Part shown: positions 32,837 through 45,396 of the stretch, one piece after another
Numbering within the stretch: the stretch's first letter is position 1
Layout of the letters: the number at the start of each line of letters is the position of its first letter
From: Hydrangea macrophylla
Taxonomy: Eukaryota; Streptophyta; Magnoliopsida; Cornales; Hydrangeaceae
Reading direction: 5' to 3'
Assembly: GCA_033977485.1 (NCBI GenBank)
Contig: CM066984.1
Span: 49,588,600-49,652,599 of the forward strand
DNA: 64,000 nucleotides
Notes under the pieces: generated by a model
Databases searched by the model: none
The model's input: the letters and a program-made list of their open reading frames with translations, nothing else
Told to the model about the DNA's origin: nothing
Program-made: the position numbers and the translations under genes

Positions 32837-33927
32837 TGTAACGCCCTGTATTTTATTATCATTAATAAATAAATATTGCATTTTATTTCCATGAGTATTT
32901 TAATTTAATTTCTCTTTGTAATAATTATCTGGGGTCAAACCGTAATTTTTAAAACATTTTCTATGGTTTCAAAATCGATATTTATATTTTTGTATAACCG
33001 GGAATTGAATTCCTACATTAATATAATTTTCTGTATTTTTATTTCAACCGTAAAATACCAGTTTTAGAAATGGGCAGTATAATTTTACCTGTGTGTGTAT
33101 CATTGCGTGAGCTCAACACACACAAGGGTATCTTGTGTACACATTAGTGCAGTGTGTGGTTAGTGGAATGTGTGTGGAGTGTCTTGTGTGTGTAGTGCTA
33201 CCTTTGGTGTGTTTTATATGCATAGTGCCAAGCACTTTGCATATTATTTATACACCCACTAATCCCCCCCCATTGCAGCTATCTCTCATCTATCTCTCAG
33301 TCTCTCTGCAGTTCTCTCTTTCTCTCGGCAAGATCTCACACACACACACATAACACACATAACACACATACAGTATATACATATACATATACACATACAT
33401 AGCTATATATATATATCTCAAGATCAAATCAAGATCGGGAAGAATTTCTCAACGACGAATCACTACGGCGGAAGTTCTCGGCCTTTAAATTTCTGTATAA
33501 TCGTCTCTGTGAGTAATTTAAACTCACTCTCAATGTCTATATATGTAAATTTCAGTATATATATGTGTATATATGTGTATATATATATGATACACCATTA
33601 GAGCTTAAAAATGGAGCTTTGAAAAAGTTAATCAAAATCGAATCCGTGAATTGTAATTGAAAGATATTGATCCCAATAGGCTACGGTTCGAATCCTACGG
33701 CTTAATTCATCCGTATCGCGACGTACCGTTGATTTAAAGTTTTGTCACCTCTCGGTTTTACGTGAAATCCGAGAGCTACGATTGAAATTAGTTAAAACCG
33801 ATCGCGTATTCGTAATCCTTGCGGAAAAACGAAGAAATCCATATATTACATGTCTTGGTTGAAGTAGATTTCAGAAATGGGTCAAAAACAGGTTCTAAAT
33901 TCGTAACAGGGAAGAAACAGCTGGTTC

Positions 33928-34047
33928 CAACCGGTTGCATTTTTTTACAACCGGTTGCACTTTTTTTTGTTCCAACCGGTTGCATTTTTTACAACCGGTT
34001 GCACCTTTTTTGTTCCAACCGGTTGCACTTTTGTTCCAACCGGTTGC
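33928..34047. repeat. CAACCGGTTG palindrome cluster in L 5' LTR
   Basis: Six copies of the 10-bp palindrome spaced 19-25 bases apart, each followed by CA and a T run. The same cluster is at 41389-41508 in the 3' LTR. Confidence 0.85.
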
Positions 34048-34669
34048 ATTTTTCAGCACTGACGACTTTTAGTATAACGGCCATAACTTCCTCTAGGAAA
34101 CTCGAAAACGCGCACGGTTTGAAGCGTTGGAAACTAGACTCAAAGAGCTTTCTGTTGATATGTAATTCATGTATACAAATTATAACTCATTTTTAATGGC
34201 ATTACTTCAAAGTATATTAGAAATTCAATCTAATATTTTCTCTTTTAATTTTAACAGTAGCAGAATTTTGTTTTCAGACTTTTGTTAGGAAAACGAATGA
34301 AATTTAAGGTTCTGCCCGCGTTGTCCCAAGTAAAACTCGATTCTGCACACTTTTCGTCTAATGCAATTTTCTCAGATTCTGCACCGTTTGGACAGAAAAC
34401 GAGGATTTCAGTAGCAGTTTATTTAGAATGCTATTAGTTATGTTTAAAATGATTAAGGCAATGAATTACGAATTTTCAATCCCCGTACGCGTATTATTTC
34501 TTTAATTCTGTGAATTCCTTTATGTTTAAAGTTTGATGACATTCATGTGATTTATTAATGGTGTTATTTATGAAACATTGACATACATATTAGGGTTGAG
34601 GTTGTGTCAACATGCATGTGTGTGAGAAAGTGTGAAAAGAGTAAAGAGTGGCGTTCTAGTTGTGCGACC

Positions 34670-34965
34670 TCAATATCGATCGGATATTATTCCTGGTATT
34701 GGAGGCGACAGTGTTGTGTACGACTTAGATATCGATCGGATAGTATTCCTGGTATCTAAGGCGCGCGTTTTCGGATATTGATCGGATAGTATTCCTGATA
34801 TCCGAAGCGATGGTGGTAGTGTTGTGTACGGCTTAGATATCGATCGGATATTATTCCTGGTATCTAAGGCTCTTGTTTCGGATATTGATCGGATATTATT
34901 CCTGGTATCTGAAGCGATGGTTTGGTGTGCTCTTTTGGATATCGATCGGATAGTATTCCTGGTAT
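34670..34965 (+). repeat. Six hairpin-type repeats in L 5' LTR
   Basis: Units of the type TTAGATATC-GATCGGATAGTATTCCTG-GTATCTAA, interspersed with GTGTTGTGTACG. The arms of each unit are complementary and change together (TAGATA/TATCTA in some units, CGGATA/TATCCG in others). Same array at 42131-42426. Confidence 0.8.
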
Positions 34966-35588
34966 CTAAGATAATGGTTTGGTTGTGTTGAGTTTTGTTG
35001 AGAGAAAAGAGTCAGAAAGATGAGGTGTTACATTATTCACGCATGGTCACATATTTATTGCTTTCTTTATTCCCCCGTAGCTTATGTTGGAATTGGAACC
35101 TTGAAGTTATTGCTTTTAAAAGTTAAATTGCACCGTTGTTTATATGCTTATATATACATTGCGAGCACTTGTTTATTTTGCTCACCAGCTTTCATAAGCT
35201 GACGGCGTTGATGCGTCCTGGACTGTATGTCCAGATTTTTCAGGGTCAGGAGCAGCTAGGGTATTTTGACTATGCTACTTAGAGTCAGGAGACTTTCCAG
35301 GAGGCTGCTTTATATTTTCCTATGTCTTTTAAATTTGGGTTTTGTAATAAACTAGTTTAGACTTTTGAAAAAGGCGTTTTGTGCCTAAGACTATGACTGT
35401 TGTAATAGTTTAGTAAGTTTTTTTTTTTCAGAGCTTATGTTTTTGTTAGTATCCTTTGCTCTAGAATTGTTTGTTAAGTTATTGGTTGCAGGGACAATTG
35501 GTCATACTCACTTGTCACGACCTACGAGTCCATAAAGGAAATTAAATGCTTTCCTGAATTATGCTACGTCGGGGCGTGACAGGCTTTT

Positions 35589-35601
35589 TGGTATCAGAGC
35601 C
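35589..35601 (+). promoter_or_regulatory. Gypsy L primer-binding site
   Basis: TGGTATCAGAGCC, seven bases after the 5' LTR, complementary to the 3' end of plant initiator methionine tRNA, the usual primer in this group. Confidence 0.88.
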
Positions 35602-35753
35602 AGGTTATGGCTCGACCAATTGTCCAGAACACATAGGATCTCCCGTTAAGATAGAATTGAGATAAGATAGTTCGACTTTATTCCGTGTCTAGTCGCTTTC
35701 TATCGTTTAGAATTTTCTTTCTTCTCAAGAGGTTGACCGAATTCTGTTGATTG

Positions 35754-38700
35754 ATGGATAGGTACCGTTCTCTCGATCAGATGGCTGGAAGAAATCTCAG
35801 GAATCGTCCCGCTATTGAAGATGCACCGCCAGTAATAGATCCAACCGGGATGTTCGAAGCTTTTGTAAGGAGGTTGGAGAGGGTTAGTGATCAGAACGCA
35901 AGAAACAATAATCAGAATGGGGATTACAATGGGAATGGGAGGCAAGCCCACCAGACTGGAGACAAGCTTCTCAAGGAGTTTCGCGCTCTACGACCTGAGT
36001 ATTTTGCTGGAACTGATGAACCCTGGCAAGCGGAACAGTGGCTACGTCAGATGGAGCGTATCTTTGAGACCATAGAGTGCACTGATCTGGAAAAGAAGCG
36101 TCTGACTATCTTTCAGTTGTCTTATGCAGCGGCTGATTGGTGGGATGCAGAAAAGGCGACCATAGGGGAAGAAGCTGCAAGGAGAATGCCGTGGGTGGTG
36201 TTCAAGGAAAGGTTTCTCGAGAAGTATTTCCCCGAAGAAGAGAAGGACAAGAGGGAGAAAGAGTTTATGGAGTTGACTCAAGGGAATCTGACTGTCCGAG
36301 AGTACACTACTCGATTTGAGCGTCTGTCTCGCTTTGCTCCACATATGGTGGACACACCCCAGAGGAAAATCAAGAAGTATCACCGAGGTCTCAACCTGTC
36401 TCTCAGACATTTGACTATGGGGCATCTGGGCCAGTCATTTGAAGCTCTGGTGAGATTGGCTACGGGGTTAGAGAATGATGGGTGTCAGAATTCGAAGCCG
36501 CTTGGAAATCGACCTCCGCAGAAGGGTTATCCCGGACAGAAACCAGGGTACCCTCAAGGACAGAAAAGGACCTGGGATGGAGGGAAGAAACCTCAACAGA
36601 CACAAGCAGTTCAGCAGTATCAGCCTCTAGCAATAGAAGGGGCCAAAAACAACAACTGCTTCAATTGTGGAGTTCCCGGTCATCGAGCTAAAGATTGCAG
36701 AGCACCTAGGCGTACGGATCGTTCAGGAGTTGTGTGCTATAATTGTGGCATGCCAGGTCACATAAGTCCAGAATGCAAGGCTCCTAGGAAAGGTAACTAT
36801 GGTCAACAAGGACAAGCCCGTCTGAATGCTGTCATTCCCGAGGCTGCTGGCTATGAGGAGACAGGGTATGAAGAAGGTACCAATGAGGAGGGACCGCCCG
36901 AGCAACGAGCAGTGGAAGGTACTCTAACTTTGTTTAACTCTCATGTTAAAGTTTTATTCGACACGGGTGCTACACATTCTTTTATATCTGTTAAGATCGT
37001 TCAGAAGTTGGGTATCATACCGCATCGTTTAGAGGAAGCTTTGAGTGCTGTCTCACCCTTAGGGACCACAGTCAAGTTATTACATGTGTGTAAGGATTGT
37101 CCTCTTCGGTTTGGAGACCGCGAACTTTTGGCGAGATTGGTGGTTTTGTCGATGAAGGAGTTCGATATAATCCTGGGAATGGATTGGCTCGAGAAGAATC
37201 ATGCGAAGTTGGATTGTGCAAAGAAAAAGATCACATTTGCGGACAAGGGGAATCAACTCTTCGATTTCCAATGTAACCCTTCGGGTGATATGTTCCTCAC
37301 TAGATGCCTAGCAAACATTGAGGTTGTCAGTGCAGAGGTGACAGTATCATCTATACCGGTAATCAAAGAGTTCGAGGAAGTATTCCGAGATATTTCAGGA
37401 TTACCGCCGGAAAGGGACATAGAATTCTGTGTGGAATTAGTGCCAAGTACTCGACCTATAACCAAGGTTCCCTACAGGATGGCCCCTACAGAGTTGTTAG
37501 AGCTGAAGGAACAAGTTCAAGAACTTGAGAAGTTGGGTTTTGTTCGTCCAAGTACTTCACCCTGGGGAGCACCAGTGTTGTTTGTGAAGAAGAAGGATGG
37601 GTCAATGCGGCTGTGTATTGACTACCGAGAACTGAATAAGGTTACTATCAAGAATAAGTATCCTTTACCTCGGATAGACGATCTGTTTGATCAGTTGCAA
37701 GGAGCCACGACCTTTTCTAAGATTGATCTACGGTCAGGGTATCACCAGTTGAGGGTGCGGAAGGAAGACATACCTAAGACTGCTTTCAGGACGAGATACG
37801 GACACTATGAGTTCTTAGTAATGCCGTTTGGGATGACAAATGCTCCAGCTGTGTTTATGGACTTGATGAACAGAGTATTCAAGCCATACTTAGATCAGTT
37901 CGTTATTGTCTTTATTGATGATATTTTGATCTATTCCAAGTCAGAGGAAGAGCATGAACAACATCTGAGGATCGTGTTGCAGACTCTCAAGGATCACCGC
38001 CTGTATGCTAAATTCAGCAAGTGTGAATTCTGGCTTCAGGAAGTTAAGTTTCTCGGGCATGTGATCTCTCAACAAGGAATCGCGGTTGACTCATCAAAGA
38101 CCGATGCAGTGGCGAATTGGACTCGGCCGACCAATGCTACAGAAGTCAGAAGTTTTCTGGGACTAGCTGGTTACTATCGGAGATTTGTGGAAGGTTTCTC
38201 AAAGATAGCAGCCCCGTTAACTGGTTTGACTAAGAAAGATTTGAAGTTTGAATGGACTGATAAGCATGAACGTGCTTTTCTGAAATTGAAAGAGAAATTG
38301 ACAACAGCGCCAGTGCTTGCGATACCAAGGGATGGTGAGAAGTTCACTATTTTTAGTGACGCCTCGTATCAAGGATTGGGATGTGTCCTTATGCAAGACG
38401 GAAAGGTTATCGCCTATGGTTCAAGACAGTTGAAGCCGAATGAATTGAACTACCCAACTCATGATTTAGAGCTGGCAGCAGTAGTGTTCGCGCTTAAGAT
38501 CTGGAGACACTACCTCTATGGGGAGAAATTTGATTTGTTCTCAGACCACAAAAGCCTTAAGTATTTGTTTACTCAGAAGGAGTTGAACATGAGGCAACGT
38601 CGGTGGATGGAACTGATCAAGGACTACGACTTCACATTAGAGTACCACCCCGGTAAGGCAAACGTAGTCGCTGACGCCCTAAGCCGGAAACCTCAAGGAA

Positions 38701-40253
38701 TGATTGCTTCATTGATGTTGAGGGAATGGAAAGCCTTGGGGACAATAACAGAATTTGATGTGCAGATTTCTGAGGGAGGTATCGGGCAACACTTTGGATG
38801 CTTGGTAGTACAACCAACACTTGTGAGTCGAATCATCGAAGCCCAGAAGGAAGATGAGAAGTTTCAAGCATGGTTCGCCAAGATGTTAGAGAAGGACCCG
38901 ACAGAATGGAAGGTTGGGGCCGATGGAGGATACCGATGTCGAGACAGATTGTGTGTGCCAGATTCAGGAGGTTTGAGAAAAGAAATTCTCGAAGAAGCAC
39001 ATAAATCAAGACTGACAGTACACCCAGGAGGAACAAAGATGTATAAAGACCTGAAGAGAAACTTCTGGTGGGAAGGGATGAAACGAGAAGTAGCCGAATT
39101 TGTGTCTAAATGTTTGACTTGTCAACAAGTGAAGGCCGAACATCAGAGACCCTCGGGATTGTTACAACCCTTACCTGTCCCAGGATGGAAGTGGGAACAC
39201 ATAACTATGGATTTCGTGGTTGGATTACCCCGGTCACAACAGAATCATGACGCGATTTGGGTAATTGTGGATCGTTTGACGAAGTCTGCACACTTTATCG
39301 CGTACAATATGACTTACCCAGTAGAAAGGATGAGTCGAATGTACCTACAGCAAGTGGTGCGACTGCACGGTGCGCCTGTGTCAATTGTATCAGACCGCGA
39401 TGCACGTTTTACCTCGGGATTTTGGGAAAGCCTGCAGAAAGCTATGGGAACTTCGCTCAAGATGAGTACTGCATTCCATCCTCAGACCGATGGGCAGACC
39501 GAGCGTGTTAATCAGATTATGGAAGATATGCTCAGAGCTTGTGCAATTGACTTTGAAGAATCTTGGGAGACGCACTTACCTTTGGTTGAATTTGCGTATA
39601 ACAACAGTTATCACTCGAGTATTGGAATGGCGCCGTTCGAAGCTTTGTACGGACGGCCATGTCGATCTCCATTGTGTTGGGCTGAAGTGGGAGATACAGA
39701 ACTTTTAGGACCAGATTTGGTGAGAGAGACCAATGAGAAAATTTCACTGGTCAAGGAAAGGATGAAAACTGCACAGAGTAGACACAAGAGTTATGCGGAT
39801 CGACGTCGAAAGGACTTGGAGTTCAGTGTTGGAGATCACGTACTCCTTAAGGTTTCACCTGTTCGTGGAATAGTACGTTTTGGTCAAAAGAAAGGGAAGT
39901 TGGCACCTCGTTTCATCGGACCGTTCGAGATTTTGGAGCGTGTTGGGAAAGTGGCTTATCGGCTCGCGTTGCCACCAAAGATGTCTGGTGTTCATAATGT
40001 GTTCCATGTCAGTATGTTAAGGAAATACATACGGGATCCTTCACATGTGGTTAATTTTGATGATATTGAGACAAGTCAGAATGTTGTCTACAAGGATAGA
40101 CCTGTGAGAATTCTTGACCAGAGTATCAAGAGGCTGAGAAGAAGAGACGTTCCTTTGGTTAAAGTTCAGTGGAGGCATCATGACGAAGGAGAGGCGTCGT
40201 GGGAGTTAGAGTCAGACATGAGGACTAGATACCCCGAGTTGTTTCAGGATTAG
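35754..40253 (+). CDS. Gypsy L gag-pol polyprotein, intact
   Basis: Single frame of 1,499 residues from the ATG at 35754. Gag domain at about residues 80-240 ([30 protein letters not shown]). Two zinc knuckles: C302-C305-H310-C315 and C328-C331-H336-C341. Aspartic protease DTG at 403 ([11 protein letters not shown]). RT with [12 protein letters not shown] and FIDD at 720-723. RNase H beginning FSDAS (D869). Integrase with HHCC finger from H1090 and catalytic D1153, D1214, E1250, exactly DD35E. GPF motif ([12 protein letters not shown]), then a chromodomain at about 1445-1495 ([10 protein letters not shown]...[14 protein letters not shown]). No env. All visible catalytic residues are present. 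The chromodomain would direct insertion to chromatin marks. Confidence 0.97.
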   Translation: MDRYRSLDQMAGRNLRNRPAIEDAPPVIDPTGMFEAFVRRLERVSDQNARNNNQNGDYNGNGRQAHQTGDKLLKEFRALRPEYFAGTDEPWQAEQWLRQMERIFETIECTDLEKKRLTIFQLSYAAADWWDAEKATIGEEAARRMPWVVFKERFLEKYFPEEEKDKREKEFMELTQGNLTVREYTTRFERLSRFAPHMVDTPQRKIKKYHRGLNLSLRHLTMGHLGQSFEALVRLATGLENDGCQNSKPLGNRPPQKGYPGQKPGYPQGQKRTWDGGKKPQQTQAVQQYQPLAIEGAKNNNCFNCGVPGHRAKDCRAPRRTDRSGVVCYNCGMPGHISPECKAPRKGNYGQQGQARLNAVIPEAAGYEETGYEEGTNEEGPPEQRAVEGTLTLFNSHVKVLFDTGATHSFISVKIVQKLGIIPHRLEEALSAVSPLGTTVKLLHVCKDCPLRFGDRELLARLVVLSMKEFDIILGMDWLEKNHAKLDCAKKKITFADKGNQLFDFQCNPSGDMFLTRCLANIEVVSAEVTVSSIPVIKEFEEVFRDISGLPPERDIEFCVELVPSTRPITKVPYRMAPTELLELKEQVQELEKLGFVRPSTSPWGAPVLFVKKKDGSMRLCIDYRELNKVTIKNKYPLPRIDDLFDQLQGATTFSKIDLRSGYHQLRVRKEDIPKTAFRTRYGHYEFLVMPFGMTNAPAVFMDLMNRVFKPYLDQFVIVFIDDILIYSKSEEEHEQHLRIVLQTLKDHRLYAKFSKCEFWLQEVKFLGHVISQQGIAVDSSKTDAVANWTRPTNATEVRSFLGLAGYYRRFVEGFSKIAAPLTGLTKKDLKFEWTDKHERAFLKLKEKLTTAPVLAIPRDGEKFTIFSDASYQGLGCVLMQDGKVIAYGSRQLKPNELNYPTHDLELAAVVFALKIWRHYLYGEKFDLFSDHKSLKYLFTQKELNMRQRRWMELIKDYDFTLEYHPGKANVVADALSRKPQGMIASLMLREWKALGTITEFDVQISEGGIGQHFGCLVVQPTLVSRIIEAQKEDEKFQAWFAKMLEKDPTEWKVGADGGYRCRDRLCVPDSGGLRKEILEEAHKSRLTVHPGGTKMYKDLKRNFWWEGMKREVAEFVSKCLTCQQVKAEHQRPSGLLQPLPVPGWKWEHITMDFVVGLPRSQQNHDAIWVIVDRLTKSAHFIAYNMTYPVERMSRMYLQQVVRLHGAPVSIVSDRDARFTSGFWESLQKAMGTSLKMSTAFHPQTDGQTERVNQIMEDMLRACAIDFEESWETHLPLVEFAYNNSYHSSIGMAPFEALYGRPCRSPLCWAEVGDTELLGPDLVRETNEKISLVKERMKTAQSRHKSYADRRRKDLEFSVGDHVLLKVSPVRGIVRFGQKKGKLAPRFIGPFEILERVGKVAYRLALPPKMSGVHNVFHVSMLRKYIRDPSHVVNFDDIETSQNVVYKDRPVRILDQSIKRLRRRDVPLVKVQWRHHDEGEASWELESDMRTRYPELFQD

Positions 40254-40284
40254 TTAACTCAGATTTCGGGGCGAAATCTCTGTT

Positions 40285-40297
40285 AAGGTGGGTAGGG
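40285..40297 (+). promoter_or_regulatory. Gypsy L polypurine tract
   Basis: AAGGTGGGTAGGG directly before the 3' LTR, the expected site for plus-strand priming; two T bases interrupt it. Confidence 0.75.
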
Positions 40298-43042
40298 TGT
40301 AACGCCCTGTATTTTATTATCATTAATAAATAAATATTGCATTTTATTTCCATGAGTATTTTAATTTAATTTCTCTTTGTAATAATTATCTGGGGTCAAA
40401 CCGTAATTTTTAAAACATTTTCTATGGTTTCAAAATCGATATTTATATTTTTGTATAACCGGGAATTGAATTCCTACATTAATATAATTTTCTGTATTTT
40501 TATTTCAACCGTAAAATACCAGTTTTAGAAATGGGCAGTATAATTTTACCTGTGTGTGTATCATTGCGTGAGCTCAACACACACAAGGGTATCTTGTGTA
40601 CACATTAGTGCAGTGTGTGGTTAGTGGAATGTGTGTGGAGTGTCTTGTGTGTGTAGTGCTACCTTTGGTGTGTTTTATATGCATAGTGCCAAGCACTTTG
40701 CATATTATTTATACACCCACTAATCCCCCCCCATTGCAGCTATCTCTCATCTATCTCTCAGTCTCTCTGCAGTTCTCTCTTTCTCTCGGCAAGATCTCAC
40801 ACACACACACATAACACACATAACACACATACAGTATATACATATACATATACACATACATAGCTATATATATATATCTCAAGATCAAATCAAGATCGGG
40901 AAGAATTTCTCAACGACGAATCACTACGGCGGAAGTTCTCGGCCTTTAAATTTCTGTATAATCGTCTCTGTGAGTAATTTAAACTCACTCTCAATGTCTA
41001 TATATGTAAATTTCAGTATATATATGTGTATATATGTGTATATATATATGATACACCATTAGAGCTTAAAAATGGAGCTTTGAAAAAGTTAATCAAAATC
41101 GAATCCGTGAATTGTAATTGAAAGATATTGATCCCAATAGGCTACGGTTCGAATCCTACGGCTTAATTCATCCGTATCGCGACGTACCGTTGATTTAAAG
41201 TTTTGTCACCTCTCGGTTTTACGTGAAATCCGAGAGCTACGATTGAAATTAGTTAAAACCGATCGCGTATTCGTAATCCTTGCGGAAAAACGAAGAAATC
41301 CATATATTACATGTCTTGGTTGAAGTAGATTTCAGAAATGGGTCAAAAACAGGTTCTAAATTCGTAACAGGGAAGAAACAGCTGGTTCCAACCGGTTGCA
41401 TTTTTTTACAACCGGTTGCACTTTTTTTTGTTCCAACCGGTTGCATTTTTTACAACCGGTTGCACCTTTTTTGTTCCAACCGGTTGCACTTTTGTTCCAA
41501 CCGGTTGCATTTTTCAGCACTGACGACTTTTAGTATAACGGCCATAACTTCCTCTAGGAAACTCGAAAACGCGCACGGTTTGAAGCGTTGGAAACTAGAC
41601 TCAAAGAGCTTTCTGTTGATATGTAATTCATGTATACAAATTATAACTCATTTTTAATGGCATTACTTCAAAGTATATTAGAAATTCAATCTAATATTTT
41701 CTCTTTTAATTTTAACAGTAGCAGAATTTTGTTTTCAGACTTTTGTTAGGAAAACGAAGGAAATTTAAGGTTCTGCTCGCGCTGTCCCAAGTAAAACTCG
41801 ATTCTGCACACTTTTCGTCTAATGCAATTTTCTCAGATTCTGCACCGTTTGGACAGAAAACGAGGATTTCAGTAACAGTTTATTTAGAATGCTATTAGTT
41901 ATGTTTAAAATGATTAAGGCAATGAATTACGAATTTTCAATCCCCGTACGCGTATTATTTCTTTAATTCTGTGAATTCCTTTATGTTTAAAGTTTGATGA
42001 CATTCATGTGATTTATTAATGGTGTTATTTATGAAACATTGACATACATATTAGGGTTGAGGTTGTGTCAACATGCATGTGTGTGAGAAAGTGTGAAAAG
42101 AGTAAAGAGTGGCGTTCTAGTTGTGCGACCTCAATATCGATCGGATATTATTCCTGGTATTGGAGGCGACAGTGTTGTGTACGACTTAGATATCGATCGG
42201 ATAGTATTCCTGGTATCTAAGGCGCGCGTTTTCGGATATTGATCGGATAGTATTCCTGATATCCGAAGCGATGGTGGTAGTGTTGTGTACGGCTTAGATA
42301 TCGATCGGATATTATTCCTGGTATCTAAGGCGCTTGTTTCGGATATTGATCGGATATTATTCCTGGTATCTGAAGCGATGGTTTGGTGTGCTCTTTTGGA
42401 TATCGATCGGATAGTATTCCTGGTATCTAAGATAATGGTTTGGTTGTGTTGAGTTTTGTTGAGAGAAAAGAGTCAGAAAGATGAGGTGTTACATTATTCA
42501 CGCATGGTCACATATTTATTGCTTTCTTTATTCCCCCGTAGCTTATGTTGGAATTGGAACCTTGAAGTTATTGCTTTTAAAAGTTAAATTGCACCGTTGT
42601 TTATATGCTTATATATACATTGCGAGCACTTGTTTATTTTGCTCACCAGCTTTCATAAGCTGACGGCGTTGATGCGTCCTGGACTGTATGTCCAGATTTT
42701 TCAGGGTCAGGAGCAGCTAGGGTATTTTGACTATGCTACTTAGAGTCAGGAGACTTTCCAGGAGGCTGCTTTATATTTTCCTATGTCTTTTAAATTTGGG
42801 TTTTGTAATAAACTAGTTTAGACTTTTGAATAAGGCGTTTTGTGCCTAAGACTATGACTGTTGTAATAGTTTAGTAAGTTTTTTTTTTTCAGAGCTTATG
42901 TTTTTGTTAGTATCCTTTGCTCTAGAATTGTTTGTTAAGTTATTGGTTGCAGGGACAATTGGTCATACTCACTTGTCACGACCTACGAGTCCATAAAGGA
43001 AATTAAATGCTTTCCTGAATTATGCTACGTCGGGGCGTGACA
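40298..43042 (+). repeat. Gypsy L 3' LTR
   Basis: 2,745 bp, offset 7,461 from the 5' LTR. Differences I see: T/G, C/T and T/C near 41759-41782, G/A near 41876, T/G near 42328 and A/T near 42831. Confidence 0.95.
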
Positions 43043-43047
43043 GTGTT
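43043..43047. repeat. Gypsy L target-site duplication, right
   Basis: GTGTT, matching 32832-32836. Confidence 0.9.
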
Positions 43048-43090
43048 GTCCACGCCCCTACTATATCACTCACTCTTTTACATAAAGGTT

Positions 43091-43099
43091 ATATTTTTA
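43091..43099. repeat. MITE target-site duplication, left
   Basis: ATATTTTTA, repeated exactly at 43272-43280. Confidence 0.82.
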
Positions 43100-43271
43100 G
43101 GACAAAACTTCAGTAAAGTTGCTTCAGTACATTTCGTTAAGTTTCTCTCACATAGATGCACAATTTTCAAAATAATTATTTTCAAAAAATGCAATATTAA
43201 AAAAGAAATTTTAAAAACTGTGAGAAGAAGCTAACAAAATGTACTAAAACAACTTTACTGAAGTGTTGTCC
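43100..43271. mobile_element. Mutator-type MITE, 172 bp
   Basis: Non-coding element with terminal inverted repeats of about 54 bases. Left begins GGACAAAACTTCAGTAAAGT; the right end in reverse complement begins GGACAACACTTCAGTAAAGT. The centre is AT-rich. The 9-bp duplication and long inverted repeats fit MULE-derived MITEs. It lies in LINE-J ORF1, 53 bases after gypsy L. A transposase encoded elsewhere would be needed. Confidence 0.82.
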
Positions 43272-43280
43272 ATATTTTTA
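43272..43280. repeat. MITE target-site duplication, right
   Basis: ATATTTTTA, matching 43091-43099. Confidence 0.82.
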
Positions 43281-45396
43281 TTAATAAAGTCTAACTGAAT
43301 CAGGAATGACTGATGTTAGTGCACCACTACACGCAAGTGACCTCATCCTATAGGCCCACTCCCCGATTGTTGGTCAAATTGAAAAAGCTGCGGCATCATT
43401 GAAGGCTGAAAAGGGTCACATGGACCTTGACAAGTGTTCCTTAAAATTAGGCGCATTGTCCCCTTTTCCTACTGTTCATGCTTGTGATAATTACTATATT
43501 TTATCTACAGAAGATTGTGGTACCCAGCTAGCTAATGTTGCGGCTAATACCAAGTCTCCCACCTTCTCCCATGTTAACAACCATGAAAAAGTCAATATAT
43601 TAATCAATGGTCCAATATAGCTGAATCACCTCACATGGGTGCCAACCAAATTTTCAGAATTTTGGGAACATTGTCTAATTGCGAATTCCCTCCCCCCTTG
43701 GTCCTTTGGCTAAAGATTTGAAGACAGTCCACCCTCTTGGAAATCAAGTTATGGACAACAATTCTACACATGGGGTTGAAATACAAAATACTGGAATATC
43801 CTCGTTTACACCTCATTGTGAGGATTCGAAATCTGGTTCTATTAATGCTGGTTCTAATCCTGCAGCTGCCCCTTCTTCTAGTTGGGCCTCCCTTGTTAAA
43901 GGTAAGCCAAACCCCAGCTTTAAACTCAATTATTTGAAGCCTAAAATTGGAGCTGACATAAAGGTTATTACTCTACCTAGTGAATAACCTAACTTTGGAA
44001 TCCAAAATTGGTAGGCTCTTTTATTGGTAAGAAATTGCCTTATTCTTTAGTGAAGACTGCTACTTCTAGACTTTGGACCAAGAAGGGATTGTTTGATATG
44101 CTAGCAACAAACTCAGGGTATTTCTTTTTTAAGTTCAACACCAAGGAGGAGAGTGAAAATGTCCTGGAAGGTGGCCCTTGTCATGTTGTTGGCCAACCCA
44201 TTCTACTGAAGAATTGGCATCCTAGCCTTGTTCTTGACAAGGAAGACCCCTCCACTGTCCCCATCTGGGTTCACTTCTTCAACATTCCAATGGAATTCTG
44301 GACCCCTGAGGGTCTAAGTCATATTGCAAGTGTTGTAGGGAAACCCTTACATGTCGATAGGATGACTGCCATATGTAAGAGTATCTCTATGCTCGGATAT
44401 GTATTGAAGTTAATGCTGATTTAGAGCTTCTGAATACCTTTGACATTGAAGTAGAAGGTGCTGAAAATAATAGAATTACGATTAGGATGGAGTACCAATG
44501 AACTCCATTTAGGTGTGCTAAATGCAAGAGGTTACAAAAACCTCAAGCTCAGGGTTCTCGTCTTCAAACTACCAATGATGATGGTGAATGGAAAATGAAA
44601 GGCAAGGGTAGAGTGAATTCTGAAGATGCTATTGTTGCAACTAAACCTCTTATTCCTAGGCCTTCATGTGACTCAGCACCATTAGAGGAAAGGGTAGGAA
44701 AGGGTGAGGAAAGCTTGCCCTCTTCTTCTTCTTACCCCCCTGGTATAGACCTATACTCACAAGAGGGACCTGTAATGGTGTCTATGCCCCATCTAGCTTC
44801 TCTCAAGTCAGTTAATGTAGATCCTCTGCCTACTTTGATGTCCACAAATGGCATTGTAGTCAACAATAAATGCTCAGCCCTGAATTTTAGTGACCATGTG
44901 GAAAATCAGTCAGAGGTTCAAATGGCAAGGAAAGATGAAAATCTTAAAATTACAGAGCCAAATAAAGTAACTAGATCCTAGATTGATAGTGCAAGGCTTA
45001 TCCAACTAGAGGCAAGGAGGTTAACTGATGTCAATTTAATAGTGAATATTGAAGATGAATGTCACCAAACTGTTAGTGTAGCCTACCAACAAAGGTTACA
45101 GAAGTACAATTGGATGAGGGTGAACTACAAAAAAGCATTGAAGATATTACCCCTTGTACCAAGTCACATGGCAAGGAGCACACTCAAGAGAGTGGAATCA
45201 GCCAGCAGCGATCTCCTGTTTCTGGAGAAGGGCTTACTCACCTATCAGGTGTTAGCCCCCAGCAGGTCAACATCCCCCCGCCATCAAGCTCAAAAGGGTC
45301 TCCTAGACCTTCCTCAGACCATGAAAAATCAAAGAGTAAGAAGAACTCCCACTCAGGTTCTTCAGGTAAGAAAAAACAATCCCATAGACGATTTAA

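Larger units (their letters stand above)
32837..35581 (+). repeat. Gypsy L 5' LTR
   Basis: 2,745 bp. Contains a possible TATA box TTATTTATAC at about 33245-33254, a CA/TA-rich microsatellite (33335-33415), six CAACCGGTTG palindromes (33928-34047), six hairpin-forming repeats around GATCGGATA (34670-34965) and the hairpin CTGGAC-TGTAT-GTCCAG (35218-35234). Short open frames inside it are duplicated in the 3' LTR and look non-coding. Confidence 0.95.
32837..43042 (+). mobile_element. Gypsy L, complete Ty3/gypsy chromovirus
   Basis: 10,206 bp with two 2,745-bp LTRs, GTGTT duplication, primer-binding site, intact gag-pol and purine-rich tract. LTR ends TGTAACGCC and GGCGTGACA are inverted repeats (8 of 9). 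By eye the LTRs differ at six positions and no indel, about 0.2 percent. The C-terminal chromodomain and the layout suggest the Tekay/Del lineage. Probably the youngest insertion in the window and possibly able to transpose. Confidence 0.95.

Noticed and set aside
33335..33415. CA/TA microsatellites in the LTR as functional sites
   Set aside because: Simple low-complexity sequence, identical in both LTRs only because of recent duplication.
33819..34196. 125-codon open frame in the 5' LTR of L, repeated at 41280-41657
   Set aside because: Present twice only because the LTRs are duplicates; the translation is a repeat of the palindrome array and has no known domain.
34670..34965. CRISPR-like array because of regularly spaced repeats
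   Set aside because: Plant LTR context, repeats imperfect and hairpin-forming, no cas genes; same for 60995-61370.
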